In this document: positions 1-9,115 of the stretch, one piece after another | Layout: every line of letters starts with the position of its first letter | Position numbering within the stretch: the first letter of the stretch is position 1 | Assembly (NCBI RefSeq): GCF_026262505.1 | Contig: NC_067207.1 | Coordinates: 938,252-1,002,251, forward strand | Length of the DNA stretch: 64,000 bases | Direction of reading: 5' to 3' | Source of the DNA: Trichomonas vaginalis G3 | Lineage: Eukaryota > Parabasalia > Trichomonadida > Trichomonadidae | The notes under the pieces: generated by a model | What the model was told of the DNA's origin: nothing | Seen by the model: the letters and a program-made list of their open reading frames with translations, nothing else | The model's database searches: none | Position numbers and translations under genes: made by a program

Positions 1-1271
1 CACCCATCAAGATCATCCAATTACTTCTTTCTGCTATAGAAAAGTTCATTTATCAAGAACAAATTTTTTATAAAGTTTTTATTCAGAAGAAAATCTACGC
101 AAAGCTCACCTTTAAAGACAAATCAGTTGCGCATCAACTCCTAGGTATCTATCTACAGTTCTTTTCCAATTCTCCCGCTGAAGTTTCGGATGAAATTATT
201 GATACAGTCAAATTCTACATTCCAACGCATCCTATGCATGTTTTACGTCTTATCAATGCATATACATGCAATAAAAGGTGCAGGAAGAGCGCTCTTACGA
301 AGTTTTGGTCATTTGCGGATATGGTCTTTCAATATGACAAAGAATTCATTAACGGAGGTGTTGCACAAGGCCTTGCTAAGCTTATTTTCACTTTGTTGGC
401 CTTATATCCTCAGTTTTTGAAGGCAAGATTACAATATATCCAAAACACCCTCAAATCGATACTTCTTAGAGGTGGAAACGAAGCAGCCATCGCCTTAGAC
501 ATGATGTGTGCTGAAAACGACCTCCATGTCGCTCTTCCTGAAAATTTTGTATCACAAAATTTGGATGAACCAATGTTAGGCCACAGAATACTAACCTGGA
601 TCATCAAATGCCCACAGTTCATCACGGAATCAGTCATCCAAGCCTTGATTGCCTTAGCGGAAAAGAATATCGACGCAACTCTCGTTTTGTGTGAGGTTTC
701 TAAGAATCCGGACAACGCTAAGATCATTTTCTCATCAATGAAATCATGGGTAGTCATGAGTTTGCCCACTCTTGAGTACACATTGAAATTATTGATGGTA
801 ATTCTTTCCCACGAGTTCTGTCGGACCAATTTACCACAAGAGATCATTATTTTCCTTCAAAGCATACTCGAAAATGAAGGAGATCTCTATGAAACAATTT
901 ATCCAATTTTTATGTCGATAGAAATCACTCCTGCGATGGTCAAACTCTCACAGCAGTTCATAGAAAGGCTTTTTGATAAGACTTTCCAGAGAGGAAACTC
1001 CGATTTGATTATTGAATCTCTCAGAATAATCAAGAAAATCGCGGAAGTGGGCTATTCACCTGGATTCATCACCATTCTGCCGTACATACACAGAATGATC
1101 ACAACAAATGGCTGGGCAGTGCTTGTTGTGCCAATTGTTGCACTTTTCAGCAAACATCCAGAAATGAAAGAGCATTTGAGCGGAAGTAAGATATTGAGAG
1201 AGATACAGTTCATCAAGGATGAATCTGTACAAGCGGATATTGAAATTATAAGATCGAATATTCCATTCTAA
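1..1271 (+). CDS. TKL protein kinase, C-terminal part only (copy 1, cut by window start)
   Basis: This is the C-terminal half of the kinase that is complete at 39064-41469; position 1 corresponds to 40199 and the two stretches appear identical to the stop codon. Only the helical region after the kinase domain is present, so no catalytic motif lies in the window. The visible part is rich in Leu/Ile and amphipathic helices of the ARM/HEAT type and ends in ...IEIIRSNIPF. The open frame runs from the window edge (first complete codon at position 3), so internal Met codons are not starts. It is the left end of duplicated block copy 1. Whether its kinase domain exists lies outside the window. Confidence 0.85.
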   Translation, partial: PIKIIQLLLSAIEKFIYQEQIFYKVFIQKKIYAKLTFKDKSVAHQLLGIYLQFFSNSPAEVSDEIIDTVKFYIPTHPMHVLRLINAYTCNKRCRKSALTKFWSFADMVFQYDKEFINGGVAQGLAKLIFTLLALYPQFLKARLQYIQNTLKSILLRGGNEAAIALDMMCAENDLHVALPENFVSQNLDEPMLGHRILTWIIKCPQFITESVIQALIALAEKNIDATLVLCEVSKNPDNAKIIFSSMKSWVVMSLPTLEYTLKLLMVILSHEFCRTNLPQEIIIFLQSILENEGDLYETIYPIFMSIEITPAMVKLSQQFIERLFDKTFQRGNSDLIIESLRIIKKIAEVGYSPGFITILPYIHRMITTNGWAVLVVPIVALFSKHPEMKEHLSGSKILREIQFIKDESVQADIEIIRSNIPF

Positions 1272-1321
1272 TATGTTTTGTAAATTATATAATTTCGTTT
1301 ATAAATTTTTTTATGATTTTT

Positions 1322-1449
1322 TTAAGGGTGCACTTACGCCCCTATGACACGGCCTTTAATTCAGATGTTTAAGGTTAATTTTCAATGGTGCTTCACGCCA
1401 GTTGTCAAAAATTTGAATTAATGTCAGATGGGCGTAAATGCAGCCTTAA
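1322..1449. repeat. Small inverted-repeat element, TTAAGGGTGCAC family (MITE-A, copy 1)
   Basis: About 128 bp between the kinase stop and ankyrin gene 1. The left end TTAAGGGTGCACTTACGCCC and the reverse complement of the right end (TTAAGGCTGCATTTACGCCC) match at 17 of 20 positions. A second TTAAGGGTGCAC in direct orientation follows at 1446. No coding capacity. Copy 2 has the same element at 41520-41647. Likely a non-autonomous DNA element; the source transposase is not in the window. Confidence 0.6.
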
Positions 1450-1520
1450 GGGTGCACTTTCTTACATCATCTCCCAAGATGCACATTAAATAATAAGCAT
1501 CTTATATAGAAATACTAATC

Positions 1521-2924
1521 CTATGCTCCATGTGAAAGAAGAAATTTGATAAACTCTTTATTATTTTTACTTGCTGCATGGCGAAGAGCGGTTTCTCCTT
1601 TTTTATCTTTTTCATTTATATTTGCACCATGCGAAATAAGTAATTCTGCTGTTTCTTTACTATTAAAACGTGCTGCATAATGAAGAACAGTTTGTCCATC
1701 GTTATCTTTTTCATTGATATTCGCGCCATGCGAAATAAGAAGTTCTGCTGTTTCTTTATAATTATAACTTGCTGCAACATGAAGAGCGGTTTGCCCATAT
1801 TGATCTTTTTCATTGATATTCGCGCCATGCGAAATAAGAAGTTCTGCTGTTCCTTTATAATTATAACTTGCTGCATAATGAAGAGAAGTTTGTCTATCCA
1901 TATCCTTTTGATTGATATCTGCACCATGTGAAAGAAGAAGTTCGGCTATTTCTTTGCTATTTAATTCTGCTGCATAGAGAAGAGCAGCTTTTCCATTTTC
2001 TCTTTCATTGATATTTGCAATATGTGAAAGGAAGTATTCGAGTAAGGATGGAATGTTGAGTATTGCTGAATAAAGAAAGCATTTGTTAACATCATTAGTT
2101 TGATCAAAATAAACTAATAAGGATTCAAGATTATTAAATTTTGCACAACCTTCTAAATTGATATTAATATTGTATTCATTCATCAAGAATGTAACAAAAT
2201 CAATGTTGTGTGAAATAATTGCATACTCCATACATTCTTTATCGGGTCTTTGATTTTTCAAACATTCACTCATTATCTCTGGATTTCCTCTTAAAAATGA
2301 AAATTTTAGACATGTTTGAGTTATTTCTGAGTTAAATTTTGTTCTTAAGAACTTAAAACAGTCAACTGCCCGATGGTAACAACATAATTCAAGTAATGAA
2401 TATCCATAATAAGAATGAGGATATAAAGTGCTACCGAGTATTTGATCTTTATCAAATCCATCTATTTCTGTGAATGTAATGAATCTTTCTAAGTCATTAT
2501 ACATAATTGCTCTGTAAATTGTATCTTCTGTATGAAAATTGAGATTTTCTGAGTTAATTGTTTCGAATTTATCAGATTTGTCTAATTTAATTCCATATTC
2601 TTTATAAAATAGGTATCTAACAGTTAATGAAACTTTGGTTTCCTCGTTTATTTGATAATTATCATATATAATTTTGGCAAGAGATAAATATGACTTTGTG
2701 TAGCGATTATTATACGGTATAATTTGCAAAATATCTTTGATAATATTTTGAGGAGGATAGTTCTTGGATTCAATCAATTCTGTTTTGATCATTTTGTAAA
2801 TCTTGTTTATTTCTTCTTCATTTTCAGTTTTCAGCTGATACAATGCATTATATGAATCGATGTAGTATTTACACATACTTCGCAATTCACTGTATTTATT
2901 TTGGTGAGTGTCTTGATCAGACAT
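1521..2924 (-). CDS. Ankyrin-repeat protein, ankyrin gene 1 (copy 1), intact
   Basis: 467 residues from the MSDQD start at 2924. An ATG 24 bases further out (2948) is in frame, but paralogues begin at MSDQD. Residues 1 to about 290 form the conserved N-terminal region of Trichomonas ankyrin proteins (DUF3447-like; PYNNRYTKSYLSLAKIIYD, IYRAIMYNDLERFI, LLELCCYH). Five 33-residue ankyrin repeats follow, with consensus G-TALH-AA--N--ETAELL-SHGANINEKD. Ankyrin repeats bind protein partners; no catalytic domain, signal peptide or membrane segment is seen, so a cytoplasmic scaffold role is inferred. The translation equals that of copy 2 (41719-43122). It is divergent from the CAP-Gly gene at 3427. 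Confidence 0.85.
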   Translation of the reverse strand: MSDQDTHQNKYSELRSMCKYYIDSYNALYQLKTENEEEINKIYKMIKTELIESKNYPPQNIIKDILQIIPYNNRYTKSYLSLAKIIYDNYQINEETKVSLTVRYLFYKEYGIKLDKSDKFETINSENLNFHTEDTIYRAIMYNDLERFITFTEIDGFDKDQILGSTLYPHSYYGYSLLELCCYHRAVDCFKFLRTKFNSEITQTCLKFSFLRGNPEIMSECLKNQRPDKECMEYAIISHNIDFVTFLMNEYNININLEGCAKFNNLESLLVYFDQTNDVNKCFLYSAILNIPSLLEYFLSHIANINERENGKAALLYAAELNSKEIAELLLSHGADINQKDMDRQTSLHYAASYNYKGTAELLISHGANINEKDQYGQTALHVAASYNYKETAELLISHGANINEKDNDGQTVLHYAARFNSKETAELLISHGANINEKDKKGETALRHAASKNNKEFIKFLLSHGA

Positions 2925-3426
2925 TAATAATTTTTTATAAGGATACAATTATACTATTTAAAACATTTTTAAAATTCATTGTGAAAAATAAATGCTACAT
3001 GATATCTGTGGAAAAACACTGATCACAAAAATTTCAGATTACATTTATGCATTTTGATTAAGTTTGTAGATATGAAATAACACAATTACAACATGAATGT
3101 CTCAATCAATAATATTTTCATCAAGATGCGTATTTTAAAAGCGTTATTTGCTAATGGAAGTTATATACAAAGTTATAAGTTAAACTTATATATATATATT
3201 TTTACCCAAAGTTCTTTCAATTATATTGATATGGAGGAAAAGTTCTTTCAATTACATTGATAAGAAGGAAAAGTTCTTTCAATCGGAGAAGATAATAATT
3301 TTCTCCAAGCAAGATCCTTGGTAGTTCCTATTATTATCAGAATTGGCTTAAATGAATGATATTACAATAGCAATTGAGCAAAATATAAAAAATTGTCACT
3401 TTTTGATTTTTTTAAAAAAAGATTTT
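2925..3426. promoter_or_regulatory. Divergent intergenic region between ankyrin gene 1 and CAP-Gly gene, with 31-bp tandem repeat
   Basis: About 500 bp serving two divergent genes. At 3208-3283 the block AAAGTTCTTTCAATTA...GG occurs twice and then partly a third time, about 31 bp per unit. At 3391-3401 GTCACTTTTTG lies about 25 bp before the CAP-Gly ATG; the same motif sits before other genes here. The whole region recurs almost unchanged at about 8007-8507, 43123-43624 and 48109-48612, so four copies exist in the window. Promoter role is inferred from position. Confidence 0.5.
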
Positions 3427-5197
3427 ATGGAATTAAAAGTCGGAACTATTATAGAATTTATGGGTAAAAAGGGTGAGATAAAGTTTGTTGGGCCTTATGC
3501 TGACAGACCTGAGCCTTACGTAGGAATTGAACTTGAAGTTCCAAAAGGAAAAAATAGTGGCATCATTAAGGGCGTTAAAATGTTCGAATGCAGAGAAAAT
3601 CATGGTATATTTGCAAAATATAACGATATTTTAAAGTTTTGCAAAATAATTAATCCAAATTCGCCAAATATCCAAAAATCTCCATCAAGTGTTTTTTCAA
3701 AGAAAACCTCCGAACGAAGCATCTCCAAAACCACTTACTAAGTCTCCTTCTGATGCATCTCTACAAAATTCTCCTTTATCTCGTTCAAAAACTTTTTCAT
3801 CCGATAGTTTAATAGAATCACGCGAAGCATTAGAGGCCAAACTCAAGAAATATCAAGAATACATCTCAATAACCAAAGAAAAACTCGAAAAATTACAAGA
3901 AAAAACTAATATTGTCCAAAAACTTATTCAAAGGAAAGAAATAGAAAACGAAGCAGATCTAAATGGTCGCAAACAAGAGTTCGCCAAGATCATTTACAAA
4001 AAACAGATAAAACTCGAACAAGATTTGATAAAAATCGAAGAAGAATGTATACAATCTGCCAGACGCGTCAGAGTCTTAGCGGAAACAGCTGATGGTCGTG
4101 TTTCAAAGGCAAAAATCGTATTACTTGAGAAAATTAACAATGAACATATTGAATATCAACAATCTCTTCAACAACTGCTTGATGCGCAGAGAATCAACTT
4201 AAGTACAGCTAGTAGATCAATACAGACCCTTAAAAGAAGAGTTCCGAGAACTGCAAACACTTTAAAAAAGCATCAACAAAATTTAGAAATTCTCAAAAAA
4301 AATTTGAAAGAAATTGAAGGTAAATTATCGGAAAAAGTACCAGATTTCAAAGACGTGAATGATCTAAAAGAGAAAGTAGACAAGTTAAGACTAGAAGACA
4401 AAGAAATTAAGTTAAAAGAAAAAATGAAAGAAATTGATTCCGAAATTATGACTTGTTTCATCACGGAAATCATGCAAAAGGACAACCCATTGATTGTATT
4501 AGCGTTTAAAGTATCTTTGTTGCATGCAAAAGCGAAATCTTATGCTGAATTTGCAAATGGCAAGAAAAAAGCTTTGGCTTTCTATCTATTGTATATATTA
4601 GAGTTCATACAAGTCATACTTACGGGATTCCACTCAAGAGTCTCCGGATTTCAAGAAATTGTTGAAGAATTAGATAAAATTTCAAATTCTATTGATAATG
4701 GAAAATTAACTATTGATTGTAGCAAGCTTGTTAATATTACGAAGGATATAACATATATCCAGCTCGATCAATGCTTAACTCCTCATTTTCTGAAATACAT
4801 TTCTTATCTTTCGACAAATCAAGAGAACAAGTCCATTTTGACAGACATAGCGAATGAAATGGACATTTCCTTGCATCCAGACTTCATGGAACCCGAAGAT
4901 GGGAAGTTATTAATGAAAATTATTTCTGAATTGAAGAATTCTCATAACGGAAATGTTTTCAACTCGATTGAAGATCTGATTAACCTTTATGAGAAGTATG
5001 GGAAGAGAAAGATGAGTTTTATCAACATTTTGAAGACAAAAGATGACGAAAACAAAAAAGCGAAAGAAAAATTAGTTCTTTTGGCCCAACAAGAGAAAGA
5101 TAAGTACGAAGAACAAGTTCTGAAGATTGAGGAAGAAAGAGACAGACTTTGCAAAGAAAGACTTCAACTTTTGGAAAAAATCAAATCAAAGAAATAA
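3427..5197 (+). pseudogene. CAP-Gly domain coiled-coil protein, copy 1, with frameshift
   Basis: Copy of the intact 590-residue gene at 43625-45397. The CAP-Gly domain occupies residues 1-70 (YVGIELEVPKGKNSG, FECRENHGIFAKYNDIL), the fold that binds tubulin or EB1 C-termini. A Lys/Glu-rich coiled coil fills most of the rest, including a final charged helix. Copy 1 differs around 3687-3705, where it reads GTGTTTTTTCAAAGAAAACC against GTGTTTCATTTCAAGAAATACC in copy 2. That is a net loss of 2 bases, which ends the first frame at 3741; the second frame is open from 3689 to 5197. The change is clustered in a T/A-rich run, so it could be a real lesion or a consensus error. Start at 3427 is chosen because the domain begins there; the in-frame ATG at 3352 would overlap the promoter-like GTCACTTTTT. 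Confidence 0.8.
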
Positions 5198-5487
5198 TAT
5201 TTTTTATATTTATATTTTTATGTTTGTTTTTTATATTATAAATATTTTTTTCTATCTCAGGTCGCCAAAAAAGTTCGGAAATTAAAAATCGCAGTTTGAG
5301 TACTTGCTGATAGTCTGTTCGTCAGATAGTATACATTTGTAAACTATCTGCCACTAATTTTTTTTGTCCTTTCAAAGTTTTTGACAGTGTCAAAAAATAT
5401 ACATCGGTCTCTCATTTTTCCTCTCAAACGATGGTTTTTTTTAATAAGCTCAATTTTTCATCGACCTTATAAGGCCGTCAAAATTTT

Positions 5488-5615
5488 TTAAGGGTGCACT
5501 TACCACTTTCTGACATTCTCTCAAATTTCTTGTTTAAGGTTTTATTTTCTATGTCTCTTCACACCCGTATATCTCTTTTTGAGAGAGTGTCAGAAAGTGG
5601 TAAGTGCACCCTTAA
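5488..5615. repeat. Small inverted-repeat element, TTAAGGGTGCAC family (MITE-B, copy 1)
   Basis: About 128 bp with nearly perfect arms: TTAAGGGTGCACTTACCACT at the left and its reverse complement at the right. Pairing continues through TTCTGACA-TCTCTCAAA, more than 35 bp in all. It lies between the CAP-Gly gene and ankyrin gene 2. Copy 2 has it at about 45688-45815. The flanking stretch 5198-5487 holds nothing coding that I can see. Confidence 0.75.
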
Positions 5616-5762
5616 AAAAAAACTTAGATAACTTATATAAAACTTATTTACTAATGTGACATATACTATATATGTCATATGAAGAAAATTAGTCTTGCCA
5701 ATTTTGTGATATATTAATCGATTTTTGTGAAATGATCTCTTTTATAATGATCTTTTTTTCTT

Positions 5763-8006
5763 TCATCTGTAAGAAAAAAGATATGTTTCTCCATATTTTT
5801 CATTGATATTCGCACCATGTGAAATAAGAATCTCAATGATTACTTTATTATTTTTACATGCTGCATAGTGAAGAGAGGTTTGTTCATCTATATCTTTTTC
5901 AATGATATTTGCATCATGTGAAAGAAGAAGTTCTGTTGTTTCTTTACTATTATAACTTGCTGCAATATTGAAGAGCAGTTCTTCCATATTTATCTTTTAC
6001 ATTGATATCTGCACCAAATGAAATAAGAATTTCAACTGTTTCTTTATAATTATAGTATGCTGCAATATGAAGGGCGGTTTTTCCATCGTTATCTTTATTA
6101 TTGATTTTCGCGCCATGTGAAATAAGAAGTTCGGCTGTTTCTTTATAATTATAGTATGCTGTATTATGAAGAGCTGTTTTTCCTTTTTTGTCTTTTTCAT
6201 TGATTTTTGCACCATGTGAAATAAGAATCTCAATGATTTCTTTATAATTATTGCATGCTGCATAGTGAAGAGAGGTCTGTCCGTCTATATCTTTTTCTTC
6301 AATATTTGCGCCATGTGCAATAAGAAGCTCAACGATTTCTTTGCAATTATATTCTGTTGCATAGTGAAGTGAAGTTTTTCCTTTTTCATCTTTTTCATTG
6401 ATATTTGTGTCAAGTGAAAGAAGAAGCTCAACAATTTCTTTACAATTATATTCTGCAGCAAGGTGAAGAGCAGTTCTTCCAAATTGATCTTTTTCATCGA
6501 TATTTGCGCCATGAGAAATAAGAAGCTCAGCTGTTTCTTTGCAATTATTATGTGCTGCATTATGAAGAGCAGTTTTTCCAAAAAGATCTTTTTCTTCAAG
6601 ATTTGCGTCATTCAAAACAAGAAGCTTGACTATTTCTATAATATTATTATCTGTGGCAAAATGAAGAGCAGTTTTTCCATATTCACATTTTTCATTGAGA
6701 TTTGCACCATGCGAAATAAGAATTTCAACAGTTTCTTTGCTATTGTTTTCTGCTGCATAGAAAAGAGAGGTTTTTTTAAATTTATCCTTTCCATCGATGT
6801 TTGCACCATGGGAAAGAAGAAATTCAACTATTTCTTTATTATTTTTTATTACTGCATGGTGAAGAGCAGTTTTTCCTTCATTATCTTTTTCATCAATATT
6901 TGCACCATTTGAAATAAGAAGTTCAACTATTTCTTTATCATTATAGTCTGCAGCTTTATTAAGAGCAGTTTTTCCAAATTGATCTTTTTCATCGATATTT
7001 GCACCATGTAAAAGAAGAAATTCTGCTGTTTCTTTGCAAATATAATATGTGGCATTATGAAGAGCGGTTTTTCTACTTTCATCTTTTCCATTGATATTTG
7101 CACCATGCGAAATGAAATATTCGCAAAGAGATGGAATATTAAATATCGATGAATAAACAAAGCATTTGTTAATATTATTAGTTTGATCGAAATAAATTAA
7201 AAATGATTCAAGATTTTTATAAACTCCGCAATATATTAAATTGATGTTAATATTGTATTCATTCATTAAGAAAGTAACAAAATCAATGTTATGAGAAATA
7301 ATCGCATACTCCATGCAAACTATGCTTGGTTTTTGATATTTCAAACACTCACTCATTATCTCTGGATTTCCACTTAAAAATGAAAGAACTAGACAATTGT
7401 AAGTTATTTCTGAGTTAAATTTTGTTCTTAATAACTTGAAACAATCAACTGCTCCGTGATAACAACATAATTCAAGTAATAAATGTCTTTCTTTAGAATC
7501 CGGATATAATTTGCTTTGTAGCCTTTGATTTTTATCAAATCCATCACTTTCCGTGAATGAAATGAATCTTTCTAAGTCATTATACATAATTGCGCTGTAA
7601 ATGGTGTCTTCGGAATGAATATCAAGATTTTCTGACTTAATTGCTTCGAAATTATAAGATTTGTCTAATTTAATTCCATATTCTTTGTAAAATAGGAGGA
7701 TTGAAATATCTTCTACTTTTTTGACCTCTTCTACATGATATTCATCATATATAATTTTGGCAAGAGATAAATATGACTTTGCATAGCGATTATTATACGG
7801 AATGATGTTTAAAATATTTCTGATAATATTTTTAGGAGGATAGTTCTTGGATTCAATCAATTCTGTTTTGATCATTTTGTAAATCTTGTTTATTTCTTCT
7901 TCATTTTCAGTTTTCAGCTGATACAATGCATTATATGAATCGATGTAGTATTTACACATACTTCGCATTCACTGTATTTATTTTGGTGAGTGTCTTGATC
8001 AGACAT
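5763..8006 (-). pseudogene. Ankyrin-repeat protein, ankyrin gene 2 (copy 1), damaged at both ends
   Basis: The main open frame is 5950-7968 (672 residues from an internal Met). The expected MSDQD start is at 8006, but one base is missing near 7966 (CGCATTCACTG against CGCAATTCACTG in gene 1), so the true start is out of frame. The N-terminal DUF3447-like region is followed by eleven complete ankyrin repeats. Near 5965 the text GCTGCAATATTGAAG mixes two repeat spellings and gains a base, ending the frame; two further repeats lie beyond in another frame (5763-5987). The 3' lesion is also in copy 2, so it predates the duplication. A 672-residue product could still be made if the internal Met is used. 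Confidence 0.75.
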
Positions 8007-8537
8007 TAATAATTTTTTATAAGGATACAATTATACTATTTAAAACATTTTTAAAATTCATTGTGAAAAATAAATGCTACATGATATCTGTGGAAAAACA
8101 CTGATCACAAAAATTTCAGATTACATTTATGCATTTTGATTAAGTTTGTAGATATGAAATAACACAATTACAACATGAATGTCTCAATCAATAATATTTT
8201 CATCAAGATGCGTATTTTAAAAGCGTTATTTGCTAATGGAAGTTATATACAAAGTTATAAGTTAAACTTATATATATATATTTTTACCCAAAGTTCTTTC
8301 AATTATATTGATATGGAGGAAAAGTTCTTTCAATTACATTGATAAGAAGGAAAAGTTCTTTCAATCGGAGAAGATAATAATTTTCTCCAAGCAAGATCCT
8401 TGGTAGTTCCTATTATTATCAGAATTGGCTTAAATGAATGATATTACAATAGCAATTGAGCAAAATATAAAAATTGTCACTTTTTGATTTTTTTAAAAAA
8501 AGATTTTATGGAATTAAAAGTCGGAACTATTATAGAA
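8007..8537 (+). pseudogene. Duplicated upstream region plus first codons of a CAP-Gly gene (fragment)
   Basis: This stretch repeats 2925-3457, including the 31-bp tandem repeat and GTCACTTTTT. It then continues into ATG at 8508 and MELKVGTIIEF codons, before stopping at 8537 where a small inverted-repeat element begins. It shows that an ankyrin gene and the head of its divergent CAP-Gly neighbour were duplicated as a unit before the 40-kb duplication. Only about ten codons remain, so no product is expected. Confidence 0.75.
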
Positions 8538-9033
8538 TTCTATTGCATTCAAATTTTTTACAAAAGTTTTCTTGCACTTTCTCTCAATTTTGGTGTAAAC
8601 ATCAGAAAAATAAGTAAAAAAATCGAAGTCTTTAGTCCGTGTTAAAAACAAAATATGAAGAAAACCTTCAAAGGGAAGGTCAGGCAAGCATATAGGTATG
8701 CTTTTTTTTAAAGTTTCATGGAAAATAATTTCCATAATCATTTTAAATTGCGTCGTAGAGATATGGAATTGTGATCCTTCAAGGGGCATCGATCCAACTA
8801 AGTAGTTGCTGGGCGGTCTTTAACCAGTGGAAAGGGAAAGGGAGAAAAGTTAGGAAGTGTTGTTGGCCTCCATTTAGAATATTTTTGAAATAGTATTCAA
8901 TATTTTAAAAGATTTATATTAAGTTATATGATTTTTAAAGACATTCGATTTTTTCACTTTTTTCTGAGTTTACAAAAAAATTGAGAGAAAGTTCCAGAAA
9001 ACTTTCTTGTAAAAAATTTAGAAGGCTATAGAA
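8538..9033. repeat. Inverted-repeat element of about 0.5 kb (MITE-C, copy 1)
   Basis: The left end TTCTATTGCATTCAAATTTT and the reverse complement of the right end (TTCTATAGCCTTCTAAATTT) pair imperfectly. Pairing continues through TTTTTACAA...AGTTTTCT and ACTTTCTCTCAATTTT, about 60 bp in all. The interior carries a short open frame on the - strand (8514-8789) of unknown relation (LEGSQFHISTTQFK...); I do not call it a gene. It shares TTTTGGTGTAAACATCA with MITE-D. Copy 2 has the element at about 48641-49136. The rest up to 9115 is AT-rich with nothing seen. Confidence 0.65.
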
Positions 9034-9115
9034 TGACATCATTCTTGCACTTTTTGAGCGATATACACTATGTATGTCATATGAAGAAAATCAGTCTTGC
9101 CAATTTTGTGATATA

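Noticed and set aside
410-847. 145-codon - strand open frame within the kinase tail
   Set aside because: It is antisense to conserved coding sequence in both copies, with no independent features.
6285-6912. Met/Lys/Ile-rich and Phe/Ile/Cys-rich open frames overlapping the ankyrin genes
   Set aside because: They are alternate-frame shadows of the 99-bp ankyrin repeats and recur at every such repeat.
8514-8789. 91-codon - strand open frame within MITE-C
   Set aside because: It overlaps the element's left end and the CAP-Gly fragment, has no recognised domain, and upstream codons run into a stop.
8790-8870. Possible structured RNA in MITE-C (GGGCATCGATCCAACTAAGT region, higher GC)
   Set aside because: No tRNA, 5S or snRNA pattern could be drawn by hand; it lies within a repeat element.
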